In this document: piece by piece, positions 36,320-44,818 of the stretch
Layout: every line of letters begins with the position of its first letter
Position numbering within the stretch: the first letter of the stretch is position 1
NCBI GenBank assembly: GCA_902517795.1
Contig: CABYDR010000003.1
Span: 1-63,398, forward strand
Length of the DNA stretch: 63,398 bases
Source: an uncultured Woeseiaceae bacterium
GTDB lineage: Bacteria > Pseudomonadota > Gammaproteobacteria > Steroidobacterales > Woeseiaceae
Direction of reading: 5' to 3'
Program-made: the position numbers and the translations under genes
Notes under the pieces: generated by a model
What the model saw: the letters and a program-made list of their open reading frames with translations, nothing else
What the model was told of the DNA's origin: nothing
Database searches by the model: none

Positions 36320-37306
36320 TTATTTTTCAAGCCAATCCATTCTGCTTCTTAAGTCTGCACCGACTTTTTCGATGGGGTGTTCAAGATCATTATTCATCAT
36401 TCTCTTGAATTCAGGTTGACCGTCATCATTTTCATTTATCCAATTTTCTGCAAATTTACCTGTTTGAATATCCTCTAATATATCTTTCATTTTGTTTCTG
36501 GCATGCTCATCAATCACTCTCGGGCCACTTACAAGATCACCGTATGCAGCTGTGTCACTTATGAATTCATGCATTTTCTTTAACCCACCCTCATGCAGTA
36601 AATCAACAATTAATTTTAACTCGTGCATGCATTCATAATAAGCAACTTCAGGTTGGTATCCGGCATCAACTAATGTTTCATATCCAGCTACAACCAGCTC
36701 AGTGGCGCCTCCACAGAGAACAGCTTGTTCACCAAATAAATCTGTTTCTGTTTCTTCTGCAAATGTAGTTTCAATTACTCCTGCTCTGGTTCCACCAATA
36801 CCATGTGCATAAGCTAGGGCGAGATCAAGTGCTTTGCCACTTTTATCATGCTCTATAGCTACCAAGCAAGGAACACCATGACCTTCCTTATATTGTCTTC
36901 TGACAAGACCCCCGGGTCCTTTAGGAGCAATTAAAAAAACATCAAGATCATCTCTAGGCTTGATTCTTTTGTAGTGAATATTGAATCCATGTGCAAATAC
37001 AATCGCAGCATCTTTTTTGATAGATTGCTCTATATTTTTGTATATATTTTCTTGCGTCATGTCAGGAGTAAGAAACATTATGATGGATGCATCTTTGACC
37101 GCGTCATTTGGCTCTTTAACATCCAAACCATCCGATATAGCTTTATCCCAGCTAGCACCACTTCTCCTCAATCCAACAACAACATTGATACCGCTATCCT
37201 TAAGATTTAACGCATGAGCTCGACCTTGACTTCCATAACCTAGAATTACTATTTTTTTTTCTTCAAGTATTGATGGGCTTACATCTTGTTCAGAGTACAT
37301 TCTCAT
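36320..37306 (-). CDS. ilvC: ketol-acid reductoisomerase, class I
   Basis: Class I (short, 328 aa) reductoisomerase of the valine/isoleucine pathway. The nucleotide-binding motif is [16 protein letters not shown], and the specificity loop reads [11 protein letters not shown], which points to NADPH. Metal-binding residues lie in the [12 protein letters not shown] and [15 protein letters not shown] region. It is the first structural gene after an attenuator-like leader (leader peptide at 37406-37507 and terminator at 37341-37378), and an AAAGGA lies nine bases before its ATG. ilvB/ilvH (acetohydroxyacid synthase) are not in this window. Confidence 0.97.
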   Translation of the reverse strand: MRMYSEQDVSPSILEEKKIVILGYGSQGRAHALNLKDSGINVVVGLRRSGASWDKAISDGLDVKEPNDAVKDASIIMFLTPDMTQENIYKNIEQSIKKDAAIVFAHGFNIHYKRIKPRDDLDVFLIAPKGPGGLVRRQYKEGHGVPCLVAIEHDKSGKALDLALAYAHGIGGTRAGVIETTFAEETETDLFGEQAVLCGGATELVVAGYETLVDAGYQPEVAYYECMHELKLIVDLLHEGGLKKMHEFISDTAAYGDLVSGPRVIDEHARNKMKDILEDIQTGKFAENWINENDDGQPEFKRMMNNDLEHPIEKVGADLRSRMDWLEK

Positions 37307-37340
37307 TTTTATGATCCTTTAATTTTTGTAATGAGTTTAT

Positions 37341-37378
37341 AAAAAAAAACCCCACATTCTTTTTTCTGAAAGCGGGGT
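37341..37378 (-). terminator. intrinsic terminator/attenuator in the ilvC leader
   Basis: Read on the minus strand, ACCCC (37378-37374) pairs with GGGGT (37353-37349). The inner stem TTC/GAA is interrupted by two mismatches, and a run of nine Ts follows (37349-37341). The terminator lies 27 bases after the leader peptide stop and 35 bases before the ilvC ATG. A terminator between promoter and first gene only makes sense as a conditional attenuator. Confidence 0.82.
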
Positions 37379-37405
37379 CAATAATATTTTTGTATAAGTA
37401 TTAAC

Positions 37406-37507
37406 TCAACCCGTTTTCCTTTTCACGAGTAATAATAGAGATAGGCAGATCAGATTGATATACTGATTTGCTAATATTACCGCTATTTGTTTTGTTAAAA
37501 TATTCAT
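37406..37507 (-). CDS. branched-chain-rich leader peptide of the ilvC-leu operon
   Basis: A 33-codon ORF, ATG at 37507 and TGA at 37408-37406, with 15 of 33 residues Ile, Leu or Val. The control block near the end reads Leu-Ser-Leu-Leu-Leu-Leu-Val (codons CTA TCT CTA TTA TTA CTC GTG, 37444-37424). It is followed by Lys-Arg-Lys-Thr-Gly and stop. An intrinsic terminator starts 27 bases later. GGGTT at 37412-37408 can pair with GACCC at 37379-37375, which would prevent terminator formation. This is the layout of classical ribosome-mediated attenuation, as in E. coli ilvGMEDA and leuABCD. No clear Shine-Dalgarno is visible. It is too short for standard gene callers. Confidence 0.8.
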   Translation of the reverse strand: MNILTKQIAVILANQYINLICLSLLLLVKRKTG

Positions 37508-37517
37508 AATATTGCTA

Positions 37518-37546
37518 ATGATGTTTTATTGAAAGATTGTTGTCAA
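37518..37546 (-). promoter_or_regulatory. probable promoter of the ilvC-leu operon
   Basis: On the minus strand a perfect TTGACA (37546-37541) is followed after 17 bases by CATCAT (37523-37518), a 4/6 match to the -10 box. Transcription would begin around 37511-37510, only a few bases before the leader peptide ATG. That fits the lack of a Shine-Dalgarno there and would make the leader message nearly leaderless. Confidence 0.5.
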
Positions 37547-37567
37547 CATCTTGTTGTTATGAAATAT

Positions 37568-37595
37568 AGCATACAGATGCTGTGTTTTAGCATCT
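37568..37595. promoter_or_regulatory. operator-like inverted repeats between ilvC leader and acyl-CoA dehydrogenase
   Basis: AGATGCT (37575-37581) and AGCATCT (37589-37595) form a perfect 7-base inverted repeat with a 7-base spacer. An overlapping AGCAT-N4-ATGCT lies at 37568-37581. Together with the leader and terminator, these account for most of the 387-base non-coding stretch between ilvC and the acyl-CoA dehydrogenase. The regulator is unknown. Confidence 0.45.
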
Positions 37596-37693
37596 AGAGA
37601 AAGTGCTAGAAAATTAATCATAAATTCGTCTAAAGGAAAATAAAGCTAGCTAATAATAGATAAAATTAATTACTAAAATGAGGATACCAGCCA

Positions 37694-38908
37694 ATGAATT
37701 TTGAATATACCAATAAAATCAATGCTTTAATTAATAAAATTAATGTATTTATGGATAAATTCATATATCCAAATGAGCAGGTTTATTTTGAAGCGATTGA
37801 GTCATCTAAATCACGCTGGAATATTCCATCAGTAATTGAAGAAATTAAAGTTGAGGCAAAAAAAGCAAATTTGTGGAATTTATTTCTTCCTGATAGTGAA
37901 TATGGTGCTGGGCTTTCTAATCTAGAATATGCGCCATTGGCTGAAGTAATGGGCAGAAGTTTTATAGCACCCGAGGCTTTTAATTGCTCTGCTCCAGATA
38001 CAGGCAATATGGAGGTATTTGTTAGATATGGTACGAAAGAGCAAAAAGAGAAATGGTTGGAACCGCTATTGAATGGAGAGATTAGATCTGCTTTCGCGAT
38101 GACTGAGCCAAATGTTGCATCATCAGATGCTACAAATATTGAATCTACAATAACGGCTGACGGAGATGATTATATTATTAATGGCCATAAATGGTGGACT
38201 TCAGGAGCGATGGACCCAAGATGCAAAGTAATAATATTCATGGGAAAAACTGATCTCAATGCTGACAGATATTCTCAACAATCAATGGTAATTGTTCCAG
38301 CTGATATTCCTGGGGTGAAAACTGTAAAACCATTGAGTGTATTTGGTTATGATGATGCCCCTCACGGTCATGCTGAGATAATATTTAAAGATGTCCGTGT
38401 ACCAAAAAAAAATATATTACTCGGTGAGGGTAGAGGTTTCGAGATCGCACAAGGCAGGCTCGGTCCGGGAAGAATACATCATTGTATGAGGTTGATTGGT
38501 CTAGCTGAAAGAGCATTCGAATTAATGTGCAAAAGAGCCAATCAGAGAGAAGCGTTCGGTAAAAAAATTTCTGAACAAGGTGTTGTAAGAGAAATGATTG
38601 CAAAATCACGAATTGAAATTGATCAGGCTCGACTTTTAACTCTAAAGGCTGCTGATATGATGGACAAGTACGGCAATAAAATTTCAAAAAAAGAAATCGC
38701 AATGATAAAGATAGTTGCACCCAATATGGCAACTAATGTGCTAGATAGAGCTATTCAAATTCATGGGGGGGCAGGAGTTAGCGGTGAGTTTCCCCTCGCT
38801 GCTGCTTGGGCAATGGCAAGAACACTAAGATTGGCAGACGGTCCTGATGAAGTCCATCTGGCTCAATTAGCAAAACTTGAACTTGGTACGCAACAAATAA
38901 AAAATTAA
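37694..38908 (+). CDS. acyl-CoA dehydrogenase family protein (ACAD10/11-like)
   Basis: FAD-dependent acyl-CoA dehydrogenase of 404 aa. The N-terminal helical domain contains [21 protein letters not shown]; the beta domain has [18 protein letters not shown] and the [10 protein letters not shown] segment. The C-terminal domain shows [15 protein letters not shown] and [34 protein letters not shown] (in parts). The GPDEVH ending and overall pattern resemble the ACAD10/11 group that handles branched or hydroxylated acyl chains. Substrate cannot be read from sequence. It is monocistronic by position; electrons would go to the EtfAB pair encoded 7 kb downstream. AGGA lies nine bases before the ATG. 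Confidence 0.9.
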   Translation: MNFEYTNKINALINKINVFMDKFIYPNEQVYFEAIESSKSRWNIPSVIEEIKVEAKKANLWNLFLPDSEYGAGLSNLEYAPLAEVMGRSFIAPEAFNCSAPDTGNMEVFVRYGTKEQKEKWLEPLLNGEIRSAFAMTEPNVASSDATNIESTITADGDDYIINGHKWWTSGAMDPRCKVIIFMGKTDLNADRYSQQSMVIVPADIPGVKTVKPLSVFGYDDAPHGHAEIIFKDVRVPKKNILLGEGRGFEIAQGRLGPGRIHHCMRLIGLAERAFELMCKRANQREAFGKKISEQGVVREMIAKSRIEIDQARLLTLKAADMMDKYGNKISKKEIAMIKIVAPNMATNVLDRAIQIHGGAGVSGEFPLAAAWAMARTLRLADGPDEVHLAQLAKLELGTQQIKN

Positions 38909-39096
38909 TTCGAACTAGTGATATAAATTTTTTTTATGCTATCCTTACTTCAGTTAAAATAAAGATTTGTAAAGATATTAACTCAATAATCATTTTTAAC
39001 TTGATTTATAATTAAAAAAAAACATAATAATGTTCAAAGAAGATTGTGAATTCAAGGTAGTTAGAAATTAATTTAAAAAACTTTTAAGGAGTGCCC

Positions 39097-39888
39097 ATGA
39101 ATCGGTGCATAAAATATATTTTGACAATCAGGGTGATGCTAACAATTATGTTTAGTTCAATTTTTGTCAATGGGGGAGCATTTGCTCAAACAGTCGATGA
39201 TGTCTTAGTGGCAGATGCAAAAAGATTACAGCTTGCACAGGCATCTCAAGAGCGAATCAATGAGACTGTAGATGGTACAAGAACACTTACTGATCAATAT
39301 CGTGCAATTAACAAGGAAATTGATGGTTTAAAAGTCTACAACCGCCTTATGACAGCACAAGTTCAGGGTCAAGAAGCGACTCTTGAGGATATTAAAATTT
39401 CTATGGATCAAGTTGATGTAATCAACAGGCAAATTTTTCCACTGATGGAAAGAATGATTGATGGTCTTGACCAATCAATAGCGTTGGACATTCCGTTTCT
39501 TAAAGAAGAGCGTGTTGGCCGAATTGACGGATTAAAATCACTCATGTCTAGATCAGATGTCAGTGTCGCCGAAAAATTCAGGAAAGTGATGGAGGCTTAT
39601 CAAATAGAACTTGACTACGGGTCATCAGCAGAGTTTTATAAGCAATCTCTGGATCTCGGAAGTGACTATGGAGTGAGAGACTATAATATGCTTAGAGTAG
39701 GAAGAATTGGTCTTTATTTTCAATCAGATGATTCTTCAATTACTGGAATTTGGGATGTAGATCAAAATGCGTGGGTGGTTGATGATGAATATCGCTCAGA
39801 GATTAGGAAAGGTTTAAGAATGGCCAGGCAGCTTATAGCACCTGAGTTACTCTTGATTCCTGTTCAAGCAGCTAAGGAGGCTTCTTAA
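39097..39888 (+). CDS. DUF3450 periplasmic coiled-coil protein of TonB operon
   Basis: Secreted 263-residue protein of the DUF3450 family, regularly found at the head of TonB2/TtpC-type operons in marine gammaproteobacteria. A signal peptide covers about residues 1-30 with likely cleavage after GGAFA-QT. It is followed by a coiled coil (about 35-110: KRLQLAQASQERINETVDGT onward) and a compact C-terminal domain with GLYFQSDD and GIWDVDQNAWV. ATG 39097 is preferred to GTG 39091 because AAGGA at 39086-39090 is correctly spaced only for the ATG. Its biochemical role is unproven; a scaffold for the ExbB/TtpC complex is a reasonable guess. Confidence 0.88.
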   Translation: MNRCIKYILTIRVMLTIMFSSIFVNGGAFAQTVDDVLVADAKRLQLAQASQERINETVDGTRTLTDQYRAINKEIDGLKVYNRLMTAQVQGQEATLEDIKISMDQVDVINRQIFPLMERMIDGLDQSIALDIPFLKEERVGRIDGLKSLMSRSDVSVAEKFRKVMEAYQIELDYGSSAEFYKQSLDLGSDYGVRDYNMLRVGRIGLYFQSDDSSITGIWDVDQNAWVVDDEYRSEIRKGLRMARQLIAPELLLIPVQAAKEAS

Positions 39889-39889
39889 T

Positions 39890-41248
39890 ATGACTAGAAC
39901 TATATTTACATTATTGATGCTGGTATTTACATCCGGTCAGCTCAATGCACAAGAAGATGCTTCTTCAATGTCTGAGCTGTTAAGGCAGATTGAACAAGGA
40001 CAGGCCAGAGACTCTGTTGAGGCTCAAAACAGAGAAAAACGTTTTCAGGTAGCGAGAAATGAGCAACAAAGGCTTCTTAATAATTCTCGTGCTGAAAGAA
40101 AAAGAGAAGAAGATAAAAGTCAAAAGCTCGAAGATACTTTTGCAAAAAATCAACAATTAATCGTCGATGCAAGAGCAGCATTAGATAAGAGGCTTGGTGC
40201 TTTAAAGGAGCTTTTTGGAGTACTTCAAACAGTTTCTGGTGATGCTCAAACTCGATTTAATGGTTCTCTCACAAATATCCAGTACCCTAATCGTGAAGCC
40301 TTTTTGGTTGAGTTGGGTAGTAAGATGGCAAGTGCTAGCACACTCGCATCGATACAAGATATAGAGGGCTTATGGTACGAACTTCAAAGAGAAATCACAG
40401 AACAGGGTAAGATCGTTAAATACCAAACAGAATATGCAACCGCTGACGGTGAAAGAATTACATCTGATGTAGTAAGAGTTGGTGTTTTTAACTTAGTTTT
40501 TGAAGATGGATATCTGCAATACGATAGCACTACTGGTAATGTGACAGAACTACAACGTCAACCAGACCAATCACAATATACAAACTCTGCAGAAGATATA
40601 ATGGAAGAATCTAGTGGTTATGTTGGTTTCGGTTTAGATGTTACCAGAGGCGGTATATTAGCGTTGTTGGTTGAGTCTCCAACTATTACTGAAAGAATTA
40701 ATCAAGGTGGAATTGTTGGTTATTGTATAATTGCGCTCGGTCTTGTTGGTTTATTCATAGCAATATGGAGATGGTTATCTTTAAGTAAGGACAGCAAAAA
40801 GGTTACAGCACAATTATCAAGTCAAACTGCATCAAGTGATAATCCTCTAGGAAGGGTTCTGTCTGCATATGATGAAGCAAAAGGCGCAGATACAGAGACA
40901 GTCGAGCTTAAATTAAGTGAAGCTGCATTAAAAGAAATGCCCAACCTTACAAAAGGTTTGCTTTTTATTAAAGTGATTGCAGCGGTTGCTCCACTTATGG
41001 GTCTTCTTGGAACAGTAACCGGAATGATCAAAACATTCCAGGTAATTACTCTTTATGGTGCTGGTGATCCTAAGCTAATGGCTGGGGGTATTTCTCAAGC
41101 GCTTATGACAACAGTACTTGGACTTTGCGTTGCAATACCAATGGTACTTCTTCACACAGTTGTGAGTGGCCAGAGCAGAAAGATTATCAATATACTTCAA
41201 TCTCAGAGCGCTGGAATTGTTGCAAAACATTCTGAGGCTAATGATTAA
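39890..41248 (+). CDS. TtpC-like ExbB/MotA/TolQ proton channel protein with long periplasmic domain
   Basis: 452 aa. Signal peptide at 1-20 (cleavage near QLNA-QE), a long charged coiled coil at about 25-110, and a periplasmic domain with EIEG-like GLWYELQREITEQGKIVKYQ follow. A first membrane helix lies near residue 275 (GYCIIALGLVGLFIAIW). The MotA/TolQ/ExbB core comes last, with VIAAVAPLMGLLGTVTGMIKTFQVI and ALMTTVLGLCVAIPMVLLHTV. This build is that of Vibrio TtpC, the extra subunit of the TonB2 system that passes proton motive force to TonB. It begins one base after the DUF3450 stop and precedes a plain ExbB. Confidence 0.9.
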   Translation: MTRTIFTLLMLVFTSGQLNAQEDASSMSELLRQIEQGQARDSVEAQNREKRFQVARNEQQRLLNNSRAERKREEDKSQKLEDTFAKNQQLIVDARAALDKRLGALKELFGVLQTVSGDAQTRFNGSLTNIQYPNREAFLVELGSKMASASTLASIQDIEGLWYELQREITEQGKIVKYQTEYATADGERITSDVVRVGVFNLVFEDGYLQYDSTTGNVTELQRQPDQSQYTNSAEDIMEESSGYVGFGLDVTRGGILALLVESPTITERINQGGIVGYCIIALGLVGLFIAIWRWLSLSKDSKKVTAQLSSQTASSDNPLGRVLSAYDEAKGADTETVELKLSEAALKEMPNLTKGLLFIKVIAAVAPLMGLLGTVTGMIKTFQVITLYGAGDPKLMAGGISQALMTTVLGLCVAIPMVLLHTVVSGQSRKIINILQSQSAGIVAKHSEAND

Positions 41249-41276
41249 GCATCATAATTATATATAAGGAGTAATT

Positions 41277-41804
41277 ATGTATTGGTTAGCAGATTCTTGG
41301 GATGCAATAATAGACTTTCTTTATCTAGGTGGAAATGTTCTAAGATGGATTGCTATTACGATATTTTTGATGTGGGTACTTATAATCGAGAGATTACTGT
41401 TCTTCAGATCAACAATGTCTTTATTAGCCAGTGATATCAAGGATAAATGGGAAAAAAGAAGAGAGAGGAGATCATGGCATGCTCATCAAATTAGAGACGG
41501 GATGATCTCTCAGTTCTCTATGGCGACAAATGAGTTTATTCCAATGATACAAACCTTGGTTGCATTATGTCCACTACTTGGTCTGCTTGGAACTGTAACC
41601 GGCATGATCAAAGTATTTGAAGTTATGGCTGTCTCTGGATCAGGAAATGTGAGGGCCATGGCTGCGGGTGTATCGCAGGCAACTGTTCCAACAATGGCAG
41701 GAATGGTAGGAGCTTTATCAGGTGTTCTCCTCGTAACTATCTTGACAAGACGAGCTGCTCGAGAAGTTGAATTTCTTGAAGACTCTCTTACAATGGATCA
41801 TTAA
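41277..41804 (+). CDS. exbB: ExbB-type biopolymer transport proton channel protein
   Basis: 175-residue MotA/TolQ/ExbB protein. Three membrane helices are visible, at about 20-40 (VLRWIAITIFLMWVLIIERLLF), 93-118 (LVALCPLLGLLGTVTGMIKVF) and 130-155 (VSQATVPTMAGMVGALSGVLLV). It lacks the N-terminal extension of the preceding TtpC-like protein, so the operon encodes both a long and a short channel subunit, as in Vibrio TonB2 systems. AAGGAG lies before the ATG. Confidence 0.92.
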   Translation: MYWLADSWDAIIDFLYLGGNVLRWIAITIFLMWVLIIERLLFFRSTMSLLASDIKDKWEKRRERRSWHAHQIRDGMISQFSMATNEFIPMIQTLVALCPLLGLLGTVTGMIKVFEVMAVSGSGNVRAMAAGVSQATVPTMAGMVGALSGVLLVTILTRRAAREVEFLEDSLTMDH

Positions 41805-41819
41805 TAAAAGGATAAATAT

Positions 41820-42227
41820 ATGAGAAAAAATAATGCAATCAATCAAGAAGAGGAAGAAAATGAAATAAATCTAACACCCATGTTAGACGTCGTTTTCATT
41901 ATGCTTATATTTTTTATTGTTACAGCATCTTTTATTAAAGAATCAGGGATAGATGTGAATAGGCCTGATGCTCCAACATCTGAAAGAGTTGAAGATGCAA
42001 ATATCCTAGTAGCAATCAGTCCAAATGATGAAATATACATGGACAGAAGGTTAATTGATCCAAGAGCTGTCAGAGCGAATATAGAAAGAATGCATGCAGA
42101 AAATCCAAAAGGTTCTGTGGTTATCCAAGCCGACAAAAAATCTACCAATGAGATGTTAGTAATTGTGATGGATGCGGCAAGGCAAGCGGGTGTATTTAAT
42201 GTTTCAATTGCTGCAAATAACGAATAA
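41820..42227 (+). CDS. exbD: ExbD-type biopolymer transport protein
   Basis: 135 aa with one membrane helix at about 22-43. The essential proton-carrying aspartate is Asp23 in NLTPMLDVVFIMLIFFIV. The periplasmic domain contains VAISPNDEIYMDRRLID and VVIQADKKSTNEMLVIVMDAARQAG. Together with ExbB it forms the energising motor for TonB. Gaps to exbB and tonB are 15 and 14 bases. Confidence 0.95.
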   Translation: MRKNNAINQEEEENEINLTPMLDVVFIMLIFFIVTASFIKESGIDVNRPDAPTSERVEDANILVAISPNDEIYMDRRLIDPRAVRANIERMHAENPKGSVVIQADKKSTNEMLVIVMDAARQAGVFNVSIAANNE

Positions 42228-42241
42228 ATAGAGGAGCCCGA

Positions 42242-42847
42242 ATGTACAAAAGGTATATTTACTCAATAATCGTTGGAACCACAATAACAGTAGGCCTCTT
42301 ATTTGTAATGCAGTTGTTAATTGCCTCAGGTAAGAGCGCGCTTACTGAGCCAAGAGCGAGACATCTCTTGGAATTCGTTCGTGTTAGAAGGAATGAAAAT
42401 GTCAATACAGAAGATTTAACACCTGAGAAACCTCCAAAGCCACCTGAAGTACCTCAAGAGATGCCACCTCAAGATATGGATAGCATTGATCCAAACGCTC
42501 CAACAATTGCGATACCTCCACCAACTGTTAATAATAATCTAAATATCGGTGGACCAGGTGGAATGAACATAGCTGAGGGCGATTATCTTCCCATAGTTAG
42601 AGTCGCACCAATCTATCCTGCGCGTGCATTATCAAGAAATCTTGAAGGTTACTGTGATATGAATTTTACAGTTACACCAGCAGGAACAGTTATTGATCCA
42701 GTTGCAGAATTCTGTACCAGTTCTTTGTTTGAGAGATCGTCTGCAAGGGCAGTAACAAAGTTCAAGTACAAACCAAGAGTGGTTGATGGAATACCACAAA
42801 CAGTTACTGGTGTAAGAACCAGAATCACATTTAAAATTGAAGACTAG
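42242..42847 (+). CDS. tonB: TonB-family energy transducer (TonB2-like, short)
   Basis: 201 aa. An N-terminal membrane anchor lies at about 7-27 (YSIIVGTTITVGLLFVMQLL). A short proline-rich linker at about 61-100 (EKPPKPPEVPQEMPP) leads to a C-terminal TonB domain with VRVAPIYPARALSRNLEGY and GTVIDP. The linker is shorter than in E. coli TonB, as in TonB2 proteins. The C-terminal domain has two cysteines (GYCDM and AEFCTS) that could form a disulfide. It would couple the ExbB/ExbD/TtpC motor to outer-membrane receptors, none of which is encoded here. Confidence 0.92.
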   Translation: MYKRYIYSIIVGTTITVGLLFVMQLLIASGKSALTEPRARHLLEFVRVRRNENVNTEDLTPEKPPKPPEVPQEMPPQDMDSIDPNAPTIAIPPPTVNNNLNIGGPGGMNIAEGDYLPIVRVAPIYPARALSRNLEGYCDMNFTVTPAGTVIDPVAEFCTSSLFERSSARAVTKFKYKPRVVDGIPQTVTGVRTRITFKIED

Positions 42848-42885
42848 TGTAAACGTTCTATAACATTCTTAATGAGGATTTTGTA

Positions 42886-44400
42886 ATGAGGTTAATTAGA
42901 AATATTATAAAAAATACTATTTTATTATCTCTATCAATACTAATAGTGAGTCCAATGAGTGTCCTAGCTCAAGATATGTCATCTGCTCAGAGTGAGGCGG
43001 ATAGAGCAAGAGAAGAGAGAAATAAACGTGATGGGCAAAGAACCAAAAAATCTCAAGCAGTAAGTAAAAGTGTTTACGAAAAAATTACTAGAGCGCAAGA
43101 GATTATGGAGGCAGGTGACAATGAAGGAGCGTTGAAGATATTGACAGCTTTGAGAGCTAGTTCAAAACTGTCTGAGTACGAGCAGCAAAATGTTCTTAAC
43201 TACCTTGGCTTTGTCTACTACAATATGGAAGATTTTCCACGAGCAATGAGAGCCTATGAAGATATGCTCAGAATTCCATCCATTGAAGAACAAATGGCAA
43301 AAACCACAACATTTACGCTTGCTCAGTTGAATACAATGGAAGAAAACTATACAAAATCAATATCATTGATTGAGCAATATTTTAGACTTGAAGTAAACCC
43401 TCCGCCTTCAGCACATATTTTATACGCACAAAATCTCTATCAACTTGAACGATATAAAGAAATGGTTCCGCCAATTGAAACGGCGATGGTTAATGATCTC
43501 AGAAGACAAAAAGCAGCTAGGCAACTAGCATTAGAAAAAGCACAAGATGCTTTTAAAAAAGCCAGAGGCGAAGAAGAAATCCCTGCCGCTCGAGCAGAAC
43601 TTGAAAAAGCTACTAAAAGAGCAAATACAGAACCTCTAATCAAAGAAGATTGGTACGTCCTCTTAAACTTTGCTTATTTTCAACAAGAAAATTTCAGCAA
43701 AGTCAGAGACATTCAAAAAACATTATTGATCCATTACCCCAAAAAACGCTATTGGTTCTCATTAGCTGGTGCATATACTGAGCTTGGTGAAGATGAGAAG
43801 CTAATTTATGCATATGATGCAGCTCATACTCAAAAAATGTTAGAAAAGTCTGCTGAATTCGTAACAATGGCCCAACTCTACATGCAAGCTGAAGTACCAT
43901 ATAAAGCGGCTACTCTCTTAGAACAAGAAATTAAGAATGGCCGTGTTGATAAAAATGAAAAAAATTATCGTCTATTATCACAAGCTTTCACATTGGCATC
44001 TGAAGATGAAAAAGCACTACCTGCATTAAAAGAAGCAGCAAAACTCTCTGATGAAGGTGAAATGGATCTCAGATTAGGTAATGCCTACTTAAATCTTGCA
44101 ATGTATGGTGATTGTGTCAAATCAGTGAGAACAGGACTGAAAAAAGGTAAAATTAAAAGTCCAGATAATGCTCAAATATCACTGGGGATGTGTCTTTATA
44201 ATGAAAAAGAATATGATGACGCCATTGATGCTTTTAAAGCTGCGAGTAAAACCAATAGATCAAGAAGAATATCTGGTCAATGGATTTCTGTTATAGAGAG
44301 TGATATTGAGCGTAACAGACAAATTGAACTTGCAGAAGCAGCTGCAAAAAAACAACTAGAAGATCTTAAAAAGAGAAGAGAACAAGCCGCTAGAATATAA
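42886..44400 (+). CDS. secreted TPR repeat protein of TonB operon
   Basis: 504-residue periplasmic protein with a signal peptide at about 1-29 (cleavage near SVLAQ). A charged stretch follows, then several TPR units, for example QNVLNYLGFVYYNMEDFPRA, LGNAYLNLAMYGDCVKSVRT and LGMCLYNEKEYDDAIDAFKA. The C-terminus is a basic, helical KKQLEDLKKRREQ segment. A TPR protein after tonB is typical of TtpC-type operons, where it is thought to assist the transport complex. It is the last gene of the six-gene operon; the 75 bases after it show no strong terminator. Confidence 0.87.
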   Translation: MRLIRNIIKNTILLSLSILIVSPMSVLAQDMSSAQSEADRAREERNKRDGQRTKKSQAVSKSVYEKITRAQEIMEAGDNEGALKILTALRASSKLSEYEQQNVLNYLGFVYYNMEDFPRAMRAYEDMLRIPSIEEQMAKTTTFTLAQLNTMEENYTKSISLIEQYFRLEVNPPPSAHILYAQNLYQLERYKEMVPPIETAMVNDLRRQKAARQLALEKAQDAFKKARGEEEIPAARAELEKATKRANTEPLIKEDWYVLLNFAYFQQENFSKVRDIQKTLLIHYPKKRYWFSLAGAYTELGEDEKLIYAYDAAHTQKMLEKSAEFVTMAQLYMQAEVPYKAATLLEQEIKNGRVDKNEKNYRLLSQAFTLASEDEKALPALKEAAKLSDEGEMDLRLGNAYLNLAMYGDCVKSVRTGLKKGKIKSPDNAQISLGMCLYNEKEYDDAIDAFKAASKTNRSRRISGQWISVIESDIERNRQIELAEAAAKKQLEDLKKRREQAARI

Positions 44401-44475
44401 TAATTAGTTAGCTTCTCTAGTAATAATCAAAAAATTTAATCTACCTTATTAGATGATGAAAGGTAAACTATTAAT

Positions 44476-44796
44476 ATGGCAAAAATAATATACATTACAA
44501 AAAATCAAGAAAAGCACGAAGCAGAAGTCGATAATGGATATACTGTAATGGAAGGTGCGGTAAATAATGATATCGAAGGAATACCCGCTGAGTGTGGTGG
44601 TGCATGCGCGTGTGCAACTTGTCATGCCTATATAGATCATTCGTGGATAGACAAAATACCGGAAATGGATGATATGGAAGATAGCATGCTTGATGCCGCC
44701 TATGAAAGAAAGGATAACAGTAGATTGACCTGCCAAATTGAAGTTAATGATGATATGGATGGTCTTGTTGTTCATATCGCTGAAAACGAATACTAA
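44476..44796 (+). CDS. [2Fe-2S] ferredoxin, adrenodoxin type
   Basis: 106 aa, with ligands Cys40, Cys46, Cys49 and Cys86, spacing C-x5-C-x2-C-x36-C, which is the adrenodoxin/putidaredoxin pattern. An additional Cys44 sits inside the cluster loop (AECGGACACATCH). It is not next to isc genes, so it is more likely an electron donor to an oxygenase or P450 than the Isc ferredoxin; the partner reductase is not in the window. A peroxiredoxin gene follows 22 bases later. Confidence 0.92.
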   Translation: MAKIIYITKNQEKHEAEVDNGYTVMEGAVNNDIEGIPAECGGACACATCHAYIDHSWIDKIPEMDDMEDSMLDAAYERKDNSRLTCQIEVNDDMDGLVVHIAENEY

Positions 44797-44818
44797 ATAT
44801 AATAAGAGAAAGAAAAAG

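Noticed and set aside
44738-44818. 27-residue N-terminal extension of the peroxiredoxin frame into the ferredoxin gene
   Set aside because: It overlaps the conserved ferredoxin C-terminus and is not part of the peroxiredoxin fold; ATG 44819 begins the family N-terminus.
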